Source of the DNA: Sipunculus nudus
Taxonomy: Eukaryota; Annelida; Sipuncula; Golfingiida; Sipunculidae
Direction: 5' to 3'
Assembly: GCA_026874595.1 (NCBI GenBank)
Contig: CM049313.1
Span: 50,705,659-50,769,658 of the forward strand
Length of the DNA stretch: 64,000 nucleotides
Position numbers and translations under genes: made by a program. The notes below the pieces were generated by a model, which saw nothing but the letters and a program-made list of their open reading frames with translations, was not told where the DNA came from and made no database searches. This document shows positions 50,396 through 62,777 of the stretch, in pieces; position 1 is the first letter of the stretch, and each line of letters opens with the position of its first letter.

Positions 50396-50870
50396 ACACA
50401 ACACTGATGTGCCACATCTTCCTTAAAGCCACCTATTCACATGCATGACTTATTTTTTTTTTAGAATTTATGTGATCTCTTACTTATTCTGCGTACATAT
50501 TAATTAACTGTAGTAATTACTGGTAAGAAGGATTCTTGTAATTTTCTGTGATGACAAGTATAGCCTTGGTCCTGTACAAGCTGTTAATAAACACGATTAA
50601 TCGTTGACTGCGTTTGGATTATTTTTGTGGGGTCTTTTATGCCATAAACAAGAGGATATAAACAAAATGAACAACCCGTTAGGCTTTTTCTGGCCTTTTT
50701 CAATTGAAGGTTCATGGGGTTATCCTCGGTTCATAGACGTCAACTAACAGAATAGGCCCCTTTAAAATATTCTAAGAATTGCGATGAGTCACTTTGATAC
50801 CTATATATATCATTTATACTTGTAATTAGAGAACTTCTCGCAAATAAATCTGGTCTTTATTGTGGAGACA
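50396..50870. other. No gene seen
   Basis: AT-rich spacer, no recognisable element. Confidence 0.45.
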
Positions 50871-50955
50871 ATGTGTTCCCGCTTTTTAGCGTTGCGGGCC
50901 CGGCCTGGGGACATCGATTGGCGTTTACCATGCAACGAGCTTTTGAGAGGGCTAG
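50871..50955 (+). CDS. Candidate first exon, unrecognised
   Basis: In a local GC-rich patch, ACAATG starts a frame MCSRFLALRARPGDIDWRLP followed by CNELLRGL, ending at a GCTAG|GTAAAT donor (phase 1, 28 codons). The start context (purine at -3) and donor are good, and the base composition contrasts with the AT-rich surroundings. No downstream exon was identified, and no family is recognised. Confidence 0.3.
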
Positions 50956-52285
50956 GTAAATATCACCACAATGGTGTTCTGTACGTTACCAGGTAAACAA
51001 ACCTCCCATCGCTTATATTTGTACATACCAAAAGAGTTGAGTAAATACAGACTAATAGCTTTTCGATGTATAAAATATCAACAATGCCAATTGAAATATA
51101 ATCATATGTCAACATGCAGTCCGTTATATGCATACAAGGAGTACATTGCTGTATTGAATCAGTTTTTTTTTTCTCGCGGTTGGTTTGAGTGTTTACTCTC
51201 TGTCACGTGGTCGTCAGCGTGATATATTCGTGATTGACGCTAAACCAAATTGTCCTGTCCCTTTAACGGTGTCAGTCAGCAAGTGCGTCTGTACCCATGG
51301 TGTTTGCCAGACAGACACCCAACTCTAAATGTCTTTATATATAAAAATGTGGTAAAATTGCTCTCCATCAATATCTTTATATATATGGGGAAATATACGT
51401 TACTCTGTCTTAAGAACAAGGCCACGGTTGAGGGTGGTCGATATTTGACTTATTGATATTTTAATATATCCTCTTCAATTTTGAAAATAACATGATCCAT
51501 GTGAATGATTAAGTAACTTGTGATAGTCAGCTTTACATCAACTGAAAAAAATAGTTACGGCTTATATATGTGTACTATGGAATATTATGATAGTTTACAA
51601 TAATCGAAAATCAATTTGATATAATATCCCTTCACGACAGATACACACAGACACATATATATATATATATATATTTACTAGTATAATATATATATATATA
51701 TGTGTGTGTGTTTCAGTGTTGTAGTCGAAACATTTCTTTCCGATTCCGAGTACCTGAATAAAGGTGGCTGACGTGCCATCCCCATTCGTGTAATACATCA
51801 CAGATTTATATATATATATATATATGTGTGTGTGGTGTGTGTGTGTGTATTTATGAATGCATGCGTGCATTAACAGTAAATCACCATTGTAACATGATTA
51901 ATTACCATGAATACCAAGCTATCTGGATTACTATTTTTTTGTGTTTTTTTTTTTGTTTTTCTTTCCTAGGCTGAGAATTTTAGGTATTCCTTTAAACAGA
52001 TAACGCGAACATCATTCAAATATAACAGCAGGTATTTTATCATTTTATGTCATTATGTCTGTTACAGCAAGGAATAATCTCGTGAAAAAAGGACGTCTAT
52101 TGAAAAGGCGTCTTTACTTTTCAATTACCCTTACAGGGACACAAACCGGCAAACTATCAACCAAACAGGGACGGGTTAAAAATTTAACCGCCCAAGTGCA
52201 CATACAATCTCTACAGTGATTTCAGAATTATCAAAAATAATGAAATGTGTGAGCTTTTTCTTTTAGGAAACTGACACAGGATTTA
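50956..52285. other. No gene seen; two AT/GT microsatellites
   Basis: AT arrays with GTGTGT tails lie at about 51655-51712 and 51808-51851. No coding signal around them. Confidence 0.5.
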
Positions 52286-52289
52286 TAGA

Positions 52290-52352
52290 ACCCCTTCCTG
52301 TGGTTACGGCGTTCGACTTCTGAGCTGAGTTAATGGTGGATTCGATCGACGT
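52290..52352 (+). repeat. Possible tRNA-derived SINE head
   Basis: CCTGTGGTTACGGCGTTCGA fits a pol III A-box region, and GGTGGATTCGATCGAC fits a B box about 35 bases later, as in tRNA-related SINEs. The right boundary and tail are not clear. Confidence 0.4.
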
Positions 52353-52847
52353 CGTTCTGATTCCAACAGTGACAGGTTTTATGGCTCGGGGCCATGCTGT
52401 TAAAACAGAGAGCCATTGTTTGTTGCGGGAGAGTATGTTGATGAAGAAAATCGGAAAAAAGCATAGCTTAAGCAAGCTGTATACACAACACACTCACAAT
52501 GCAGGAAACACACGGATAAATTCCAAATAATATATCATTAGTTTATATGATTTATATATAAATAGACTTTGGAACTGCTATAGAGGTAAATATCCTTTAT
52601 CAGCTGAGCTTATCTATAAAACAAGGCGAGTGTACAAATATGGATTATTGACACAAGATTTTAATTATCTTATGTATATATATATTATGAAATATCTCAA
52701 AACGATATTGACTCTCTCAACCGTGTGAAAAGGAGATTTGCTGTACCAAATTATATTAACAGTGTTTTATTTATATTAAATAGAAGCAGTCAAAGACCGC
52801 AAAGATGCCTCCGCACGGTTTCTGGACCCCGAAATCCGGAATAACAG

Positions 52848-53117
52848 CAGGATATTGATCAAACCTTGATGTTTGCTGTGAAAGCACAGAAACTATACGC
52901 TTTTTATATAGCTGAAAAAATATGCATCACAGGATCTCTCTTCCAAAAGGCTAAAAGGCCTTCCGTGATACCAATAAATGAGGACGGTCTCATCCAAGGA
53001 ATGAATAAACAAAATGTTCCACCGCTAAATGGTGAAGAAAGTTATGATGTTCCAGAATGTTGTAAAAAAATGGATTACCCTAAACCTCTGTTAATGTTTA
53101 TTAAAATCTGTTCATGA
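52848..53117 (+). other. Open frame of uncertain status
   Basis: After AATAACAG a frame of about 89 codons runs to a stop, including KAQKLYAFYIAEKICITGSL and RPSVIPINEDGLIQGMNK, with mixed composition and a CC pair near the end. It lies just left of the second MITE. I do not recognise it, and there is no flanking exon. It could be a terminal exon or part of an unknown transposon. Confidence 0.2.
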
Positions 53118-53151
53118 ATGTTACGGCGACAAAAAAAAACATATATATATA

Positions 53152-53465
53152 AGGCCAAAAAAGTTTGGTTCTCAGGCACTTTAGGAATGAATCCGGTAGT
53201 ATAATTTTTTTTTCGGTAAAAATGTCATATGATGAGGGACGAGCATGATAAAGACAGAAATTCATTGCTAAACAGGTAAAAGCACTACATAACAAAGGAA
53301 ACCTTATCAATATTGTATTATTTTATCTTTTTGAATGTAATGTCCAAGCGGCTTGAGCTAAAAATTGGTAAATTTCCATTGAAAATCAAAATAAATTCTT
53401 TTGATACGGGGAGTTAAAATTGACGCGCGCGGTTCCTGATAACCATACCTTTTATTTTTTGCCCT
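53152..53465. mobile_element. MITE with long terminal inverted repeats, copy 2
   Basis: Collinear with the 16.6 kb copy: left end AAGGCCAAAA then AAGTTTGGTTCTCAGGCAC, shared body including CATTGAAAATCAAAATAAA, and right end with ACCATACCTTTTATTTTTTG then CCCT. It lacks the G-homopolymer of copy 1. TA-rich flanks agree with a TA target. Confidence 0.65.
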
Positions 53466-56400
53466 AGTATTAGAGGTGGGTATTAATAATAACTTCATGT
53501 GTTCATCCCCCTCAAAATATGTACCTGATGGAAATATGTGGGAAAATATATTTTTTTGAATTTTTTGAGTAGTGTAACCCCCCTGTACATGGCCATCATA
53601 AAGCCAACTCCTATAAGGATACAAGGCTTACAAGGGTTGATAAGTTTATTACTTTACAAATATTTTGGTTCCATTGTTTGGGTATGGACTTTTGTCAGGT
53701 TCCCAAGAGTACAAACCTTTAAATAATATATTTTTTTCTTTTTTGGGGGTTATTTTGCCTGTTTTTCTGTCTTCTTCCGTGTTTGTGCTAGATCAGACAT
53801 ATGGCTGATTTTCAAAAACTGACCTTTGTGCATAATATTAATCTGAGGTGACAGGGTTGCACTTGATATTTACTTTGGACCTTGACCTGATTTCCATGGC
53901 CATAGACGCCATATCTGATTCCCAATTATCGCTCAGTTGGGAGCGTCAACGGGGATCTTAGTGAGCGCTAAAAGTGATTGCAAACCTCTAGTTTTTCTTT
54001 ATTTACGGACATGTAAACCACCATACATAAAATATTTTATGAAGATATGCCTCTATATAACTAACATTACTTTGTTTCACTAGGTATTTCTCTATATACT
54101 TGCTTTTTATGAAAGAAAAAATATATATTTTGGATACATTTTGGCAAATGTAATAAAAAATCAATACATGCAAGTAATGATATACAATTATTATCGACAT
54201 TTAAGTTCAATACTAGAAAGTTCGCATCAAATAAAAGCATAATTTTTAAATATTTTGGTAAAATAAAATACCAGAATACCTTTCTATCAACAAAAACAAC
54301 CATTACATAATAAAGACGTTGTGAGGGGTGTTAACCAAAACTTTCAGTGCTTACCCCTCCAATATGTGGGGATTCTTTTTAAAATGGCTGAAAATATTTT
54401 TGATAGAATCTTTGATTCAGACTCACCTTCATGTGCACACCTCTCAAAAGTTGTAGTTCACTGATATTTGGATAAAAACAAATTTTGCTCTTGGGATATA
54501 GATATGTTATCATTATTGTTCGGAAAATACAAAAGCTTGATACATTTATGATGAAATGAATGAATGGAAGAAATACAGCCACTCTCACACTCTAAAGTGC
54601 AATATAATAACAAGGGTATAAAAGATATGGACACTTTTAAAGAACGGACCAGGCTCTATAAAAACATAAAAGTGCATGACTCCAGGTTAATTGTTCAAAA
54701 AGTTGTAGCCATTCATGTGTTTGTTTTTGCCAAAGTTTTAATCTCACTAACAAAATAAAAACACATGATGTACGTTTAACTGAATCATCTTTATCAATGA
54801 ATGTTTCATAATATTGCTAAAGTTTGGAAGACACTCATAAATGAACCGTTAAACTTTAATAAAAAAATGTTCTAAGAGACTAAATGTACAGATGATTCCA
54901 ACGAATCTAGCACCATCTCTAAATATATCCAAGATTAACATGTTCAACAAATAATAAAAAAATCCATGCAATTATTATTGAGAAAGTATATGTATTTTAC
55001 TTGACATAGACCATTAAAAGGAAACTTCACATCTGATAGTCCCTTTTGTAAGCATTATTTTGCCTTATTTTGTTAAGACTTTGAATAATGACCAGAAAAT
55101 GGGTATGCCGGATAAATTTTGTTTTCAAAGTCAGACAAATTACTGCAGAGTTATGAATGTCAGTTGAATGTGAAATGTGACTCTGTAGCTCTACAGAAAT
55201 CGAAAGTACTCACTACAAAATAAATATTATATAGGTGGCTCATGTACAAAAGATAAATTTATCTAAGATGGATAAACATTGCAAATTTCAAAGAAATGTA
55301 TGGATTAATTATATAAAAATGGGATTCCTTATGAACTTCAAATGAAAAGATTTTTGTGAATAACAGGATTGATAACAGGAATGTATAACTATATGATATT
55401 TATTATTTTCAATTTATGACCCTTTCATCAATTTTAGTGCAGCAAGTAAGACTCAGATGAGACTGGCTGTCAAGGTGTTTACAATCACATAGCTCAAAGA
55501 TTATAGGTCATTATTTCTTAATTAGGGGTTTCCTACACGATTCACCAGGACTTGTTTGGAGGCATGATCTCCTTCAAGAATCATCTGATACTTTAACCTA
55601 GTGTTTGATGTTACCATATTTCTTTGCCGTACTTTTTTCAGCTGAAAGAAACAGATTATCATCGTTTCTTCATATAGATAGAGGCCTTCACATAAATAAG
55701 ACTTGTATTGATTTTTGTGAGGGAGATGCTGTCCATTTATTTTATAGTTTTAACTGAAAAGGTGTTTCAATCTGCAAAAGTATATGGGCATCAATCCATA
55801 CAGGAAAGAAATGTTCCAAAACGGGCGCCCTGAACCTGCGAGTCTTAATCTGTAGCACTTAAAGGAAATATTTACAAGCGGAATATATTTTGTGTATTTT
55901 TCTATTTGAAATATTTTGCAATGCTGTTGTAAACACGTTCACTGCAAGACTAGGCTGTAGAACAAAAGTATGGACTAACAACACCATGTCTTCATGATAA
56001 ACCTTTACACGAAGGCAGTAATCGTGATATGTTAGACACATGTAGATTTTGTTGAGCCCATTACTATTCCGACAGCATTTTCCACTTAAAATAGTCCAAA
56101 AATATTTAACAGCAGTGTGTTGAACATATTTTTCAGACTCTGAAGTTATAGTCCAGCTTTTATACAGCAGTATACCAGTATACGTTTTGATAATATCATT
56201 GTCACATATGACTTTATGGCTATATCTGCGTCATTTGCTGATTTGTATGATTTATTCACATTTTGAGGCAAACCTATGGCCATACACTAATTATATCAAT
56301 GAGCTATGGTAATAATACATCAATACCAGTTAATATGATCATGTCAGTACTTTGGCACAACTTCAAACGATTTTAAAGCCAAATTTATGAAGGAGTTGAA

Positions 56401-56597
56401 GAATCTATGAAAAGACTTTAAAAAATGATTTTTTTTAATATTTTATGCAAACTTCGGACAGGGTGTACAGGGGGTTACACTTGAAAGAAAATTTGGAAGA
56501 AAATTTTTTTAAAGGTTTTATATGCAGGTACATCTATTCAGGGTGTTAGAGTATCGGATTTCCCAAATTTGTTAAATAATACCGAACCCTACTAGCA
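53466..56597. mobile_element. ~3.1 kb element with ~130 bp inverted termini
   Basis: GTGTAACCCCCCTGTACA near 53573-53590 recurs inverted near 56460-56482. Outward from it both sides carry AT-rich sequence, a GTACCTG, and GGTATTA near the edge. So two diverged ~130 bp termini face each other across 3 kb. The interior is AT-rich with only short frames, so the element is non-autonomous or decayed. The left edge abuts the MITE. Boundaries approximate. Confidence 0.4.
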
Positions 56598-57960
56598 TAA
56601 CACTTTTAGAGGTATAAAGATCAGCTTTTGTAAGCTAATGGACCCGAGAGACAACTGTGATTCACAACACTGGACCATTTATAACGTATATCTCTCTGCT
56701 GAATGGATACTTTTGTGATGCATTCTTTCCGTGACAGACCTTTCCATCTATTTTGGTGATTTACCGCAATTATACAGAAAACAACTGTGTGTTTATGTAC
56801 CGTGGGGTGTTTCTATCCCGGGCGCTTTCAAAACTCCTGACCTATTCTATCTTATGTTATTTTTACCTAAGCCAAGAAGATAATGATTTTTCCCGGCATT
56901 GGTTTGTCGGTCGGTTTGTCATATTTGTTTGTCCGTCTGTTTGTCTGCTAGCAAACATTACTCAAAGAAGTTATTAAGGGTTTCGATGAAATTTTCGGGA
57001 TAGCTGGGCAATGTTACGAGGAACAATTTATTAAATTTTAGTGTTGATCCGGATCACCATCTGGAACCAGGAATTTTAAAGGAAAATACTGCATCTCTGA
57101 CAATGCCATATATGGGGTAATGAGCTGTTTTGGCGTAGGACTACGCTATCTGAGTGCTTTTCTAGTTACCATATATTACCATTGTAACTTGTATTTACAT
57201 TTCTGTAGTTGCTTATTCTAAACTGCCTTTCCTTAATTTTATCACACGCGCACAAATATGTGTGTTACAAATGATCTGCCATATCTATCATGCATATAAA
57301 TGTTTTCTTTCATATCTATATTTTTATTGCTCTGTAGATAGATACGCGCCGATTAATGTCTCAAAGTACAACGTGATTTCGCCGCCAAGGGACTCAATTG
57401 ATCATATGCTACGTGTTGCCAATAATATTACTCTGTAATATAAATAAATAATGTTAATGTGACTATAGCTACTTTACAAAGCTTTTAAACACAAATCAGT
57501 CTGCAGGGAGTCAGGGACCCGTATAACACGAACCCACCGCCAGCCCTTGTCACGGCCTCAAAGAGAGGTGGATTCGCTGCTAATTAAGGCATGCGGCCAC
57601 GACTGCAATAGTAAATATGGTTGACTGATTGCTTGTACTCACGGGTATCAAATTATTTGGAGAATCATATCTTTCATTTATCGCTATTGTACAAATTCAT
57701 GTAGTTTAGCTTCAATGCACCAGATCAAATGTACGTTAAAAGCTTAGTGCTTTGTTTAGGCTTACCAGATATTTTGGTTATTTTTGCAAACGATTCGCTG
57801 GTAAAAAAAATACCTTACTTTCTTTACATAAGCTTATTTCCAGTCCATCATTAGTTTTTTTTCTACGTCTATCAGGATTATATATTTAATTCGCTGGTGA
57901 CACTTAAGTGAACCTGGCGTGTATATGAGATTTTTCATTACATAAAGGTTACGTTGTAAC
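56598..57960. other. No gene seen
   Basis: Spacer with one 74-codon frame near 56.75 kb that crosses a TTTGTC-rich stretch and has no support. Otherwise nothing recognised. Confidence 0.4.
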
Positions 57961-57964
57961 ATGG

Positions 57965-58468
57965 ACTGTATTATTATGATTATCATGATTATTATGTTGA
58001 TTATTTTTATTATTGTGTTGATTATTATGTTGATTATTATTATTATAATTTGTATTATTATTGTTACGATTATTATTATAATGTTGATTATTATTATATG
58101 TTGATTATTATTATTTTTTTGATTATTATGTTGATTATTTTTATTATTATATTGACTATTATTATTGGGTCGATTATTATGTTGATTATTATTATATCGA
58201 GTATTATGTAGATAATTATAATTTGTATTATAATTATATATATTATTATTATTTCGATGATTATTAGGTCGATTATTATTATTATGTCGAGTATTATGTT
58301 TGTTATTATTATCATGTTGATTATTTTTACTATGTCTATTATAATATTGATTATTAATATTATTTTGACAATAATTATAATTATTATGTCGACTTATATT
58401 ATTATTATGTCGAGTATTGTGTGGATTATGATCATTATGCTGAAAAAAAGCCGGTTAATATTATCAGA

Positions 58469-58502
<34 letters not shown>
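57965..58502. repeat. ATT-based satellite with GTTGATT/GTCGATT variants
   Basis: More than 500 bases built from ATT units punctuated by TATGTTGATT and TATGTCGATT variants, giving an irregular higher-order period, ending in a pure ATT run at 58468-58502. Ile-rich frames on both strands are artefacts. Confidence 0.85.
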
Positions 58503-58504
<2 letters not shown>

Positions 58505-59158
58505 CATATATTCATGATGTATTTATTCTCAATATCATAGAGACGTTAATTTATCCATCACAGCACTATCATACATGTATTATTATAAGCAGTATCTCGT
58601 AATGTTATTAAAAATTGAATAAACCATTAATATTTTGCATTATAACACATATTATTATGTAGTTTTCCGCGTATCATTGGTTGAATATACCAAAAGACAC
58701 AATGGAATGTGATTCATTGAATATGATATATTAATTGAATATATTTTTGATGAAACGTTTGACTGGAAATGTACATATACATGTATATACATATACATAT
58801 ACATTTACATACACATATATATATACATATACATATATTTACATATAAATATATGCTAAGGTATACATATACATATACATATTCTGGCTCTTACTTCCTA
58901 ATGAGCTTCAGATGATGATCCAGATACATAGAAACGTTATACCTTTGGTTGATTTTTGTTGGCGAGGGTTTCGAATTCGCGATATTCATGAAAGGGAAAT
59001 TATTTTAAAGTGAAAACTTCGTTAATAAGGAACTTCTTCTACATATAGGTGTATACACAAATACACTTAAGCCTCATTGGCATTTTATGTGTGCCATCCA
59101 CACCTTTCGCGTTAAAAATTGAAAGGCACAGGATTAGTGTTATAAATAATAACATATA
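58503..59158. repeat. Spacer with (ACATAT)n array
   Basis: An ACATAT/ACATAC hexanucleotide array occupies about 58770-58880. The rest is AT-rich with no gene. Confidence 0.7.
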
Positions 59159-59335
59159 CAATGGAACCCCGCCTTGCGCCCATCCCCCAATTGCGACCAC
59201 CCCCACAATTACGACCACTTTGCTTTGTCCCGAATATATGATCCAGGAAATTTAGAGTTTCACAAATACGACCACCCCCAAATAACGACCAGTTTCGTCA
59301 GTACCAAAGATGGTCATAATTGTGGGGTTTCAATG
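59159..59335. mobile_element. Small MITE-like element with GACCACCCCCA repeats
   Basis: The left end CAATGGAACCCC and the inverted right end CATTGAAACCCC form short termini of a ~177 bp unit. Internal repeats AATTGCGACCACCCCCA, AATTACGACCA and AATACGACCACCCCCA recur. The design resembles short palindromic DNA transposon derivatives known from many animal genomes; family uncertain. Confidence 0.5.
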
Positions 59336-60115
59336 TGCCTTTATTCTGTTATTTGTAAATCAGATAATGATATAATAAGTTATATAAGATTTTTCAAATC
59401 AAATATGCCTATATTCGAATAACAAGAATTTCTACTCGTTCTCGTCGGTCATTGTCAAACTGGTAAGGTTTTGCCAGCATATTAAATATGTAATATCGTT
59501 ATAGATGTACTCTGCGTATAAGTTACTATATGGTAAAATAACGCGAAAGGGTGAACATTTTGAAATCGCGAAATTTAACCCCTCGAAAATGAAGGTTAAA
59601 TACAATATAAATGTATAGCCGGTATAGGTCCTTGTAAACAACTATATAAACCCCTTTCATTTCGATATACTCTACAGGCGCATGAAGATTTTTATTTTCC
59701 AGAATTTATTCTTGCACATTACACCAATTTGCACTGGACACACCGGCCGGTTTCTACCAAACACCTTAACAACTTTGCCATGTTTTCTACCCACGATACG
59801 ACAAATTCGAAAAAGTGAATTGAATCTGCATTCCCATTCCACCCTGCAATGCCGATATATATATCCCGATATATGTATAATGGCATATGTGCTGTTATTT
59901 ATATCGGTTGATAATAGCATTAACAGCTTCTATATATTCCTGTATAAACTGACAGTAAAAAATAGTTCAGCAACTCGGATGTGTCGCATGTTTTAACATT
60001 ATGGAATAATGTGTAAGTCGCCCTTACAGGCATAATACTTCAAAATTACAACATTCTTTCGTGAATTAATTATATTTTATAAATATTAATTATATTTTTT
60101 AAATATATATGATCT
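59336..60115. other. No gene supported
   Basis: Frames of 80-100 codons on both strands overlap around 59.68-59.99 kb without splice or motif support. Confidence 0.35.
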
Positions 60116-60117
60116 GG

Positions 60118-61125
60118 GTACGAGGAGCCAGTTTAGGCCCTGAGGAGTCGATTTAGGTTATAATGAGTTATTTGAAGCTTTGAAGGATCGGTTCAGGTTT
60201 CAGGGGTCATTTTAGGCTTTGAGGAGTCTGTTTATGTTTTATGAAGTCCGGCCAGGCCTTCAGAAAATTGTTCTTGGCTTTGAGAATTTGGCTAGAGCTT
60301 TGAAGAGTCTATATTCAAGCTTTGAGGAGCCAGCTTTAGCCTTATGGATTCGGTTGATGTTTGGGAAGTCGGTTTAGGACTTGAGGAGTCGGTTTAGGTT
60401 TTGAAGAGTCGATTTAGGCCTTGGGGAGTCGGTTAAGGTTTGGAGGATTCGATTTGGGCCTTGAGGAGTCGGTTTAGGTTTGGAGGAGTCGATTTAGGCC
60501 TTGAGAAGTCGGATTAGGTTTAAGGAGTCGATTTAGGCCTTGAGGATTCGGTTTAGGTTTGGAGGAGTCGATTTAGGCCTTGAGGAGTCGGTTTGGGTTT
60601 GGAGGGGTCGAATTAGGCCTTGAAAAGGCGGTTAAGGTTTTAGGAGTCGGTTTAGACCTTGAGAAGTAGGTTTAGGTTCAGGGGAGGCGATTTAGGCCTT
60701 GAGGAGTCAGTTAAGGTTTCGAGGAGTCGCTTTGGGTTTGAGGCGATCATTTAGGCCTTGAGGGGTTGGTTTAGGTTTGGAGGGGTCCATTTAGGCCTTG
60801 AGGAGTCGGTTTAGGTTTGGAGGAGTCAATTTAGGCCTTGAGGAGTCGGTTTAGGTTTGGAGGAGTCGATTTGGGCCTTGAGGAGTCATTTAAGGTTTGG
60901 AGGGGTCGATTTAGGCCTTGAGCAGTCAGTTTAGGTTTGGAGGAGTCGATTTAGGCCTTGAGGAGTTGGTTTAGGTTTTAGGAGTCAGTATAGGTTTTGA
61001 GGGGTCGTTTTAGGCCTTGAGAAGTAGGTTTAGGTTCAGAGGAGTCGATTTAGGCCTTTAGGGGTCGGTTGAGGTTTTGAGAAGTCGGTTAAGGATTTGT
61101 AGAGTCGATTTAGACCTTAAATTGC
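60118..61125. repeat. ~40-bp minisatellite, about 1 kb
   Basis: Tandem units built from two ~20-base halves, GAGGAGTCGATTTAGGCCTT and GAGGAGTCGGTTTAGGTTTG, repeated about 25 times with substitutions. Edges are more degenerate than the middle (60.36-60.97 kb). No long open frame, so a DNA satellite, not a repeat protein. Confidence 0.9.
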
Positions 61126-61633
61126 GGAGAAAATTGAAAGATGACAGTGATGGGATTATAAGGGAAGTCCGTTTTTTCCTCAGGGTATAAATCCTGAACA
61201 CTGCTCAGTAGCGATCAAATTAAAAAAAAATATTTGTACAAAAAATTGAAAGATGCTTTTTATCGATATATACATATAGTTATATAAAAGCTTGATAAAT
61301 AAGGTTTATAATAACAAAATAGGCTGGAACTCTTGTTACTAACATAAAACTTTACTCTCAGGAAACAAAGTACCATGCATGGTTTCATTCCATAAATCAC
61401 TATTTCCTAATTTCACAGTTGTTGAACTGGACACAACGTGACCCATAAATCCATATTTCGTAAATTTCACAAGAGAAATTGTATGAAGAGGGTCACATGT
61501 TTGCCCTTGGACCTCATGGATGATTCATGAATAAAATGGCCCTGGAAATATATGTGCTTTCTTCAAGTACAATCTCAACGAAAACCGCAGTTCATGGGAG
61601 TTATGTACTTATTTTCGATTAGTTATTACGGAT
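61126..61633. other. No gene seen
   Basis: AT-rich spacer between the minisatellite and the gene D promoter block. Confidence 0.45.
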
Positions 61634-62127
61634 AAAATTTTTCCAAGGCAACTGTCTCTAAAATATACTCTCCGATCTATACTGGCATGAACTGGAAAGC
61701 CGTCATCCAGGACAACGGCGTAGTTCGTTATACCGCGTGCAAACAAACCAGGTCAAATAAGCAAGTAGAGCTTTCAAAAGACTCAGAAATAATGAAATGC
61801 AGGCGCCATAAAAACCAACCTGTTTGTATTTCGTTGCTAAGCACCTCCACAAGAAAGCGTGTATAGTGCTAGTGATCAGTTGAATGGAAAAGACCTCGGG
61901 CAAATTTGTTCAATACCTCAAAAAACACAGTGTGCGTCAGGGCTAGCCGCTCTCGATATGTGCTGTCACCAAGGAATACATTTCTTGTTTGTATTTTGAT
62001 TCCAAGGATACGAAACTGACACACGCGGATAAATGCAGGTGCGTGGATAGGCCCGATCACTTCGCTCTTTAGCTGCACGACAAAACCACACCAAAGTCGC
62101 AGATCGACTCCACAGGCGGCAGAAAAA
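61634..62127 (+). promoter_or_regulatory. Gene D upstream region, duplicated block
   Basis: Shared with 31609-31988, starting CCAAGGCAACTGTCTCTAAA and continuing to the ATG. Conserved islands include GTGCGTCAGGGCTA and CTCTCGATATGTGCT. A ~65 bp insertion near 62027-62095 distinguishes this copy. No clear TATA box. Promoter and 5' leader role is inferred from position. Confidence 0.45.
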
Positions 62128-62164
62128 ATGATGCGCACAAGAATTTGCTGTTTCGTCCTGCTCG
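62128..62164 (+). CDS. Gene D exon 1: signal peptide start
   Basis: Twelve codons plus one base (MMRTRICCFVLL) before a GGTAGGCCTA donor in phase 1. It forms the basic n-region and start of the hydrophobic core of a signal peptide completed in exon 2. The first of two adjacent ATGs was chosen because the duplicate exon at 31989 starts there. The start, frame and donor are all conserved in that duplicate, which supports the exon. Confidence 0.65.
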
Positions 62165-62394
62165 GTAGGCCTACTTTTCAAAACGTTACGATCTTTATAC
62201 AACTTAATTTATTTTACTAAATTTTATTATTATTTTATTTCCTTATGGTTTTTCATTTCCTTCGGGGATATCCTGCATGTTTTTTTTTTTTTGTTTTTTT
62301 TTACATAAATTTGATGTCAGTCTCAGCTGACTTTAACACTTTGCCTCCCTGGTCTTATCATGTGGTATTTTACCATCTTCTCTTGACTTTGTAG

Positions 62395-62515
62395 TTGTTT
62401 TTGCGGTGCTGAGGACATCATATGCGCAAAATGCCACTGTCGCGAATGCCGGCAACGCCACCGCAGCTGCCACGGGAGCTGTCACGACAGCCGCCACCAC
62501 CACTGAAGCCGGAGT
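62395..62515 (+). CDS. Gene D exon 2: signal cleavage region and Thr/Ala mucin-like segment
   Basis: Bounded by a CTCTTGACTTTGTAG acceptor and an AGT|GTAAGT donor, phase 1 to phase 2. It completes the signal peptide (VVFAVLRTSYA, with a likely cleavage after Ala) and begins the mature chain QNATVANAGNATAAATG, then TTAATTTEAG. Almost only Ala, Thr, Val, Gly and Asn are used, with two N-x-T sequons. That suggests a short heavily O- and N-glycosylated stalk. The opposite strand also has an open frame, a consequence of GC-rich codons, not a gene. Confidence 0.65.
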
Positions 62516-62777
62516 GTAAGTAATGGCCACATGGGGGCGCTGTTATATAAGGGCAAACAAGCACTAATTGCACAATACGGTTCATGCAAAGGATGTAGCA
62601 TTGTCCTTTTTTATGCGATTGGATGAGGCAAATCGAACTACACTGAATGAAGCCATGTTTATATTACACCATAAGAATGAATTACTTTATGTTAATTTTC
62701 AACTAAAAAGCAATGTTTATAAATGGGTAATGAGAAAACGAAATAGATTTTGAACGTGATTTTGTTTTTACCTTCAG

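Noticed and set aside
49276-50432. Ser/Leu- and Glu/Arg-rich frames of up to 177 codons
   Set aside because: Produced by GA arrays and duplicated blocks; frames shift with array length and show no domain.
58094-58517. Ile-rich frames on both strands, suggestive of membrane proteins
   Set aside because: Translation of an ATT satellite.
60118-61125. CRISPR-like array or repeat protein
   Set aside because: Repeats are contiguous without unique spacers, imperfect, and no frame stays open; a eukaryotic minisatellite.
62333-62530. 65-codon Ala/Val-rich minus-strand frame opposite gene D exon 2
   Set aside because: It is the antisense of GC-rich Ala/Thr codons; splice sites, phases and signal-peptide logic all favour the plus strand.
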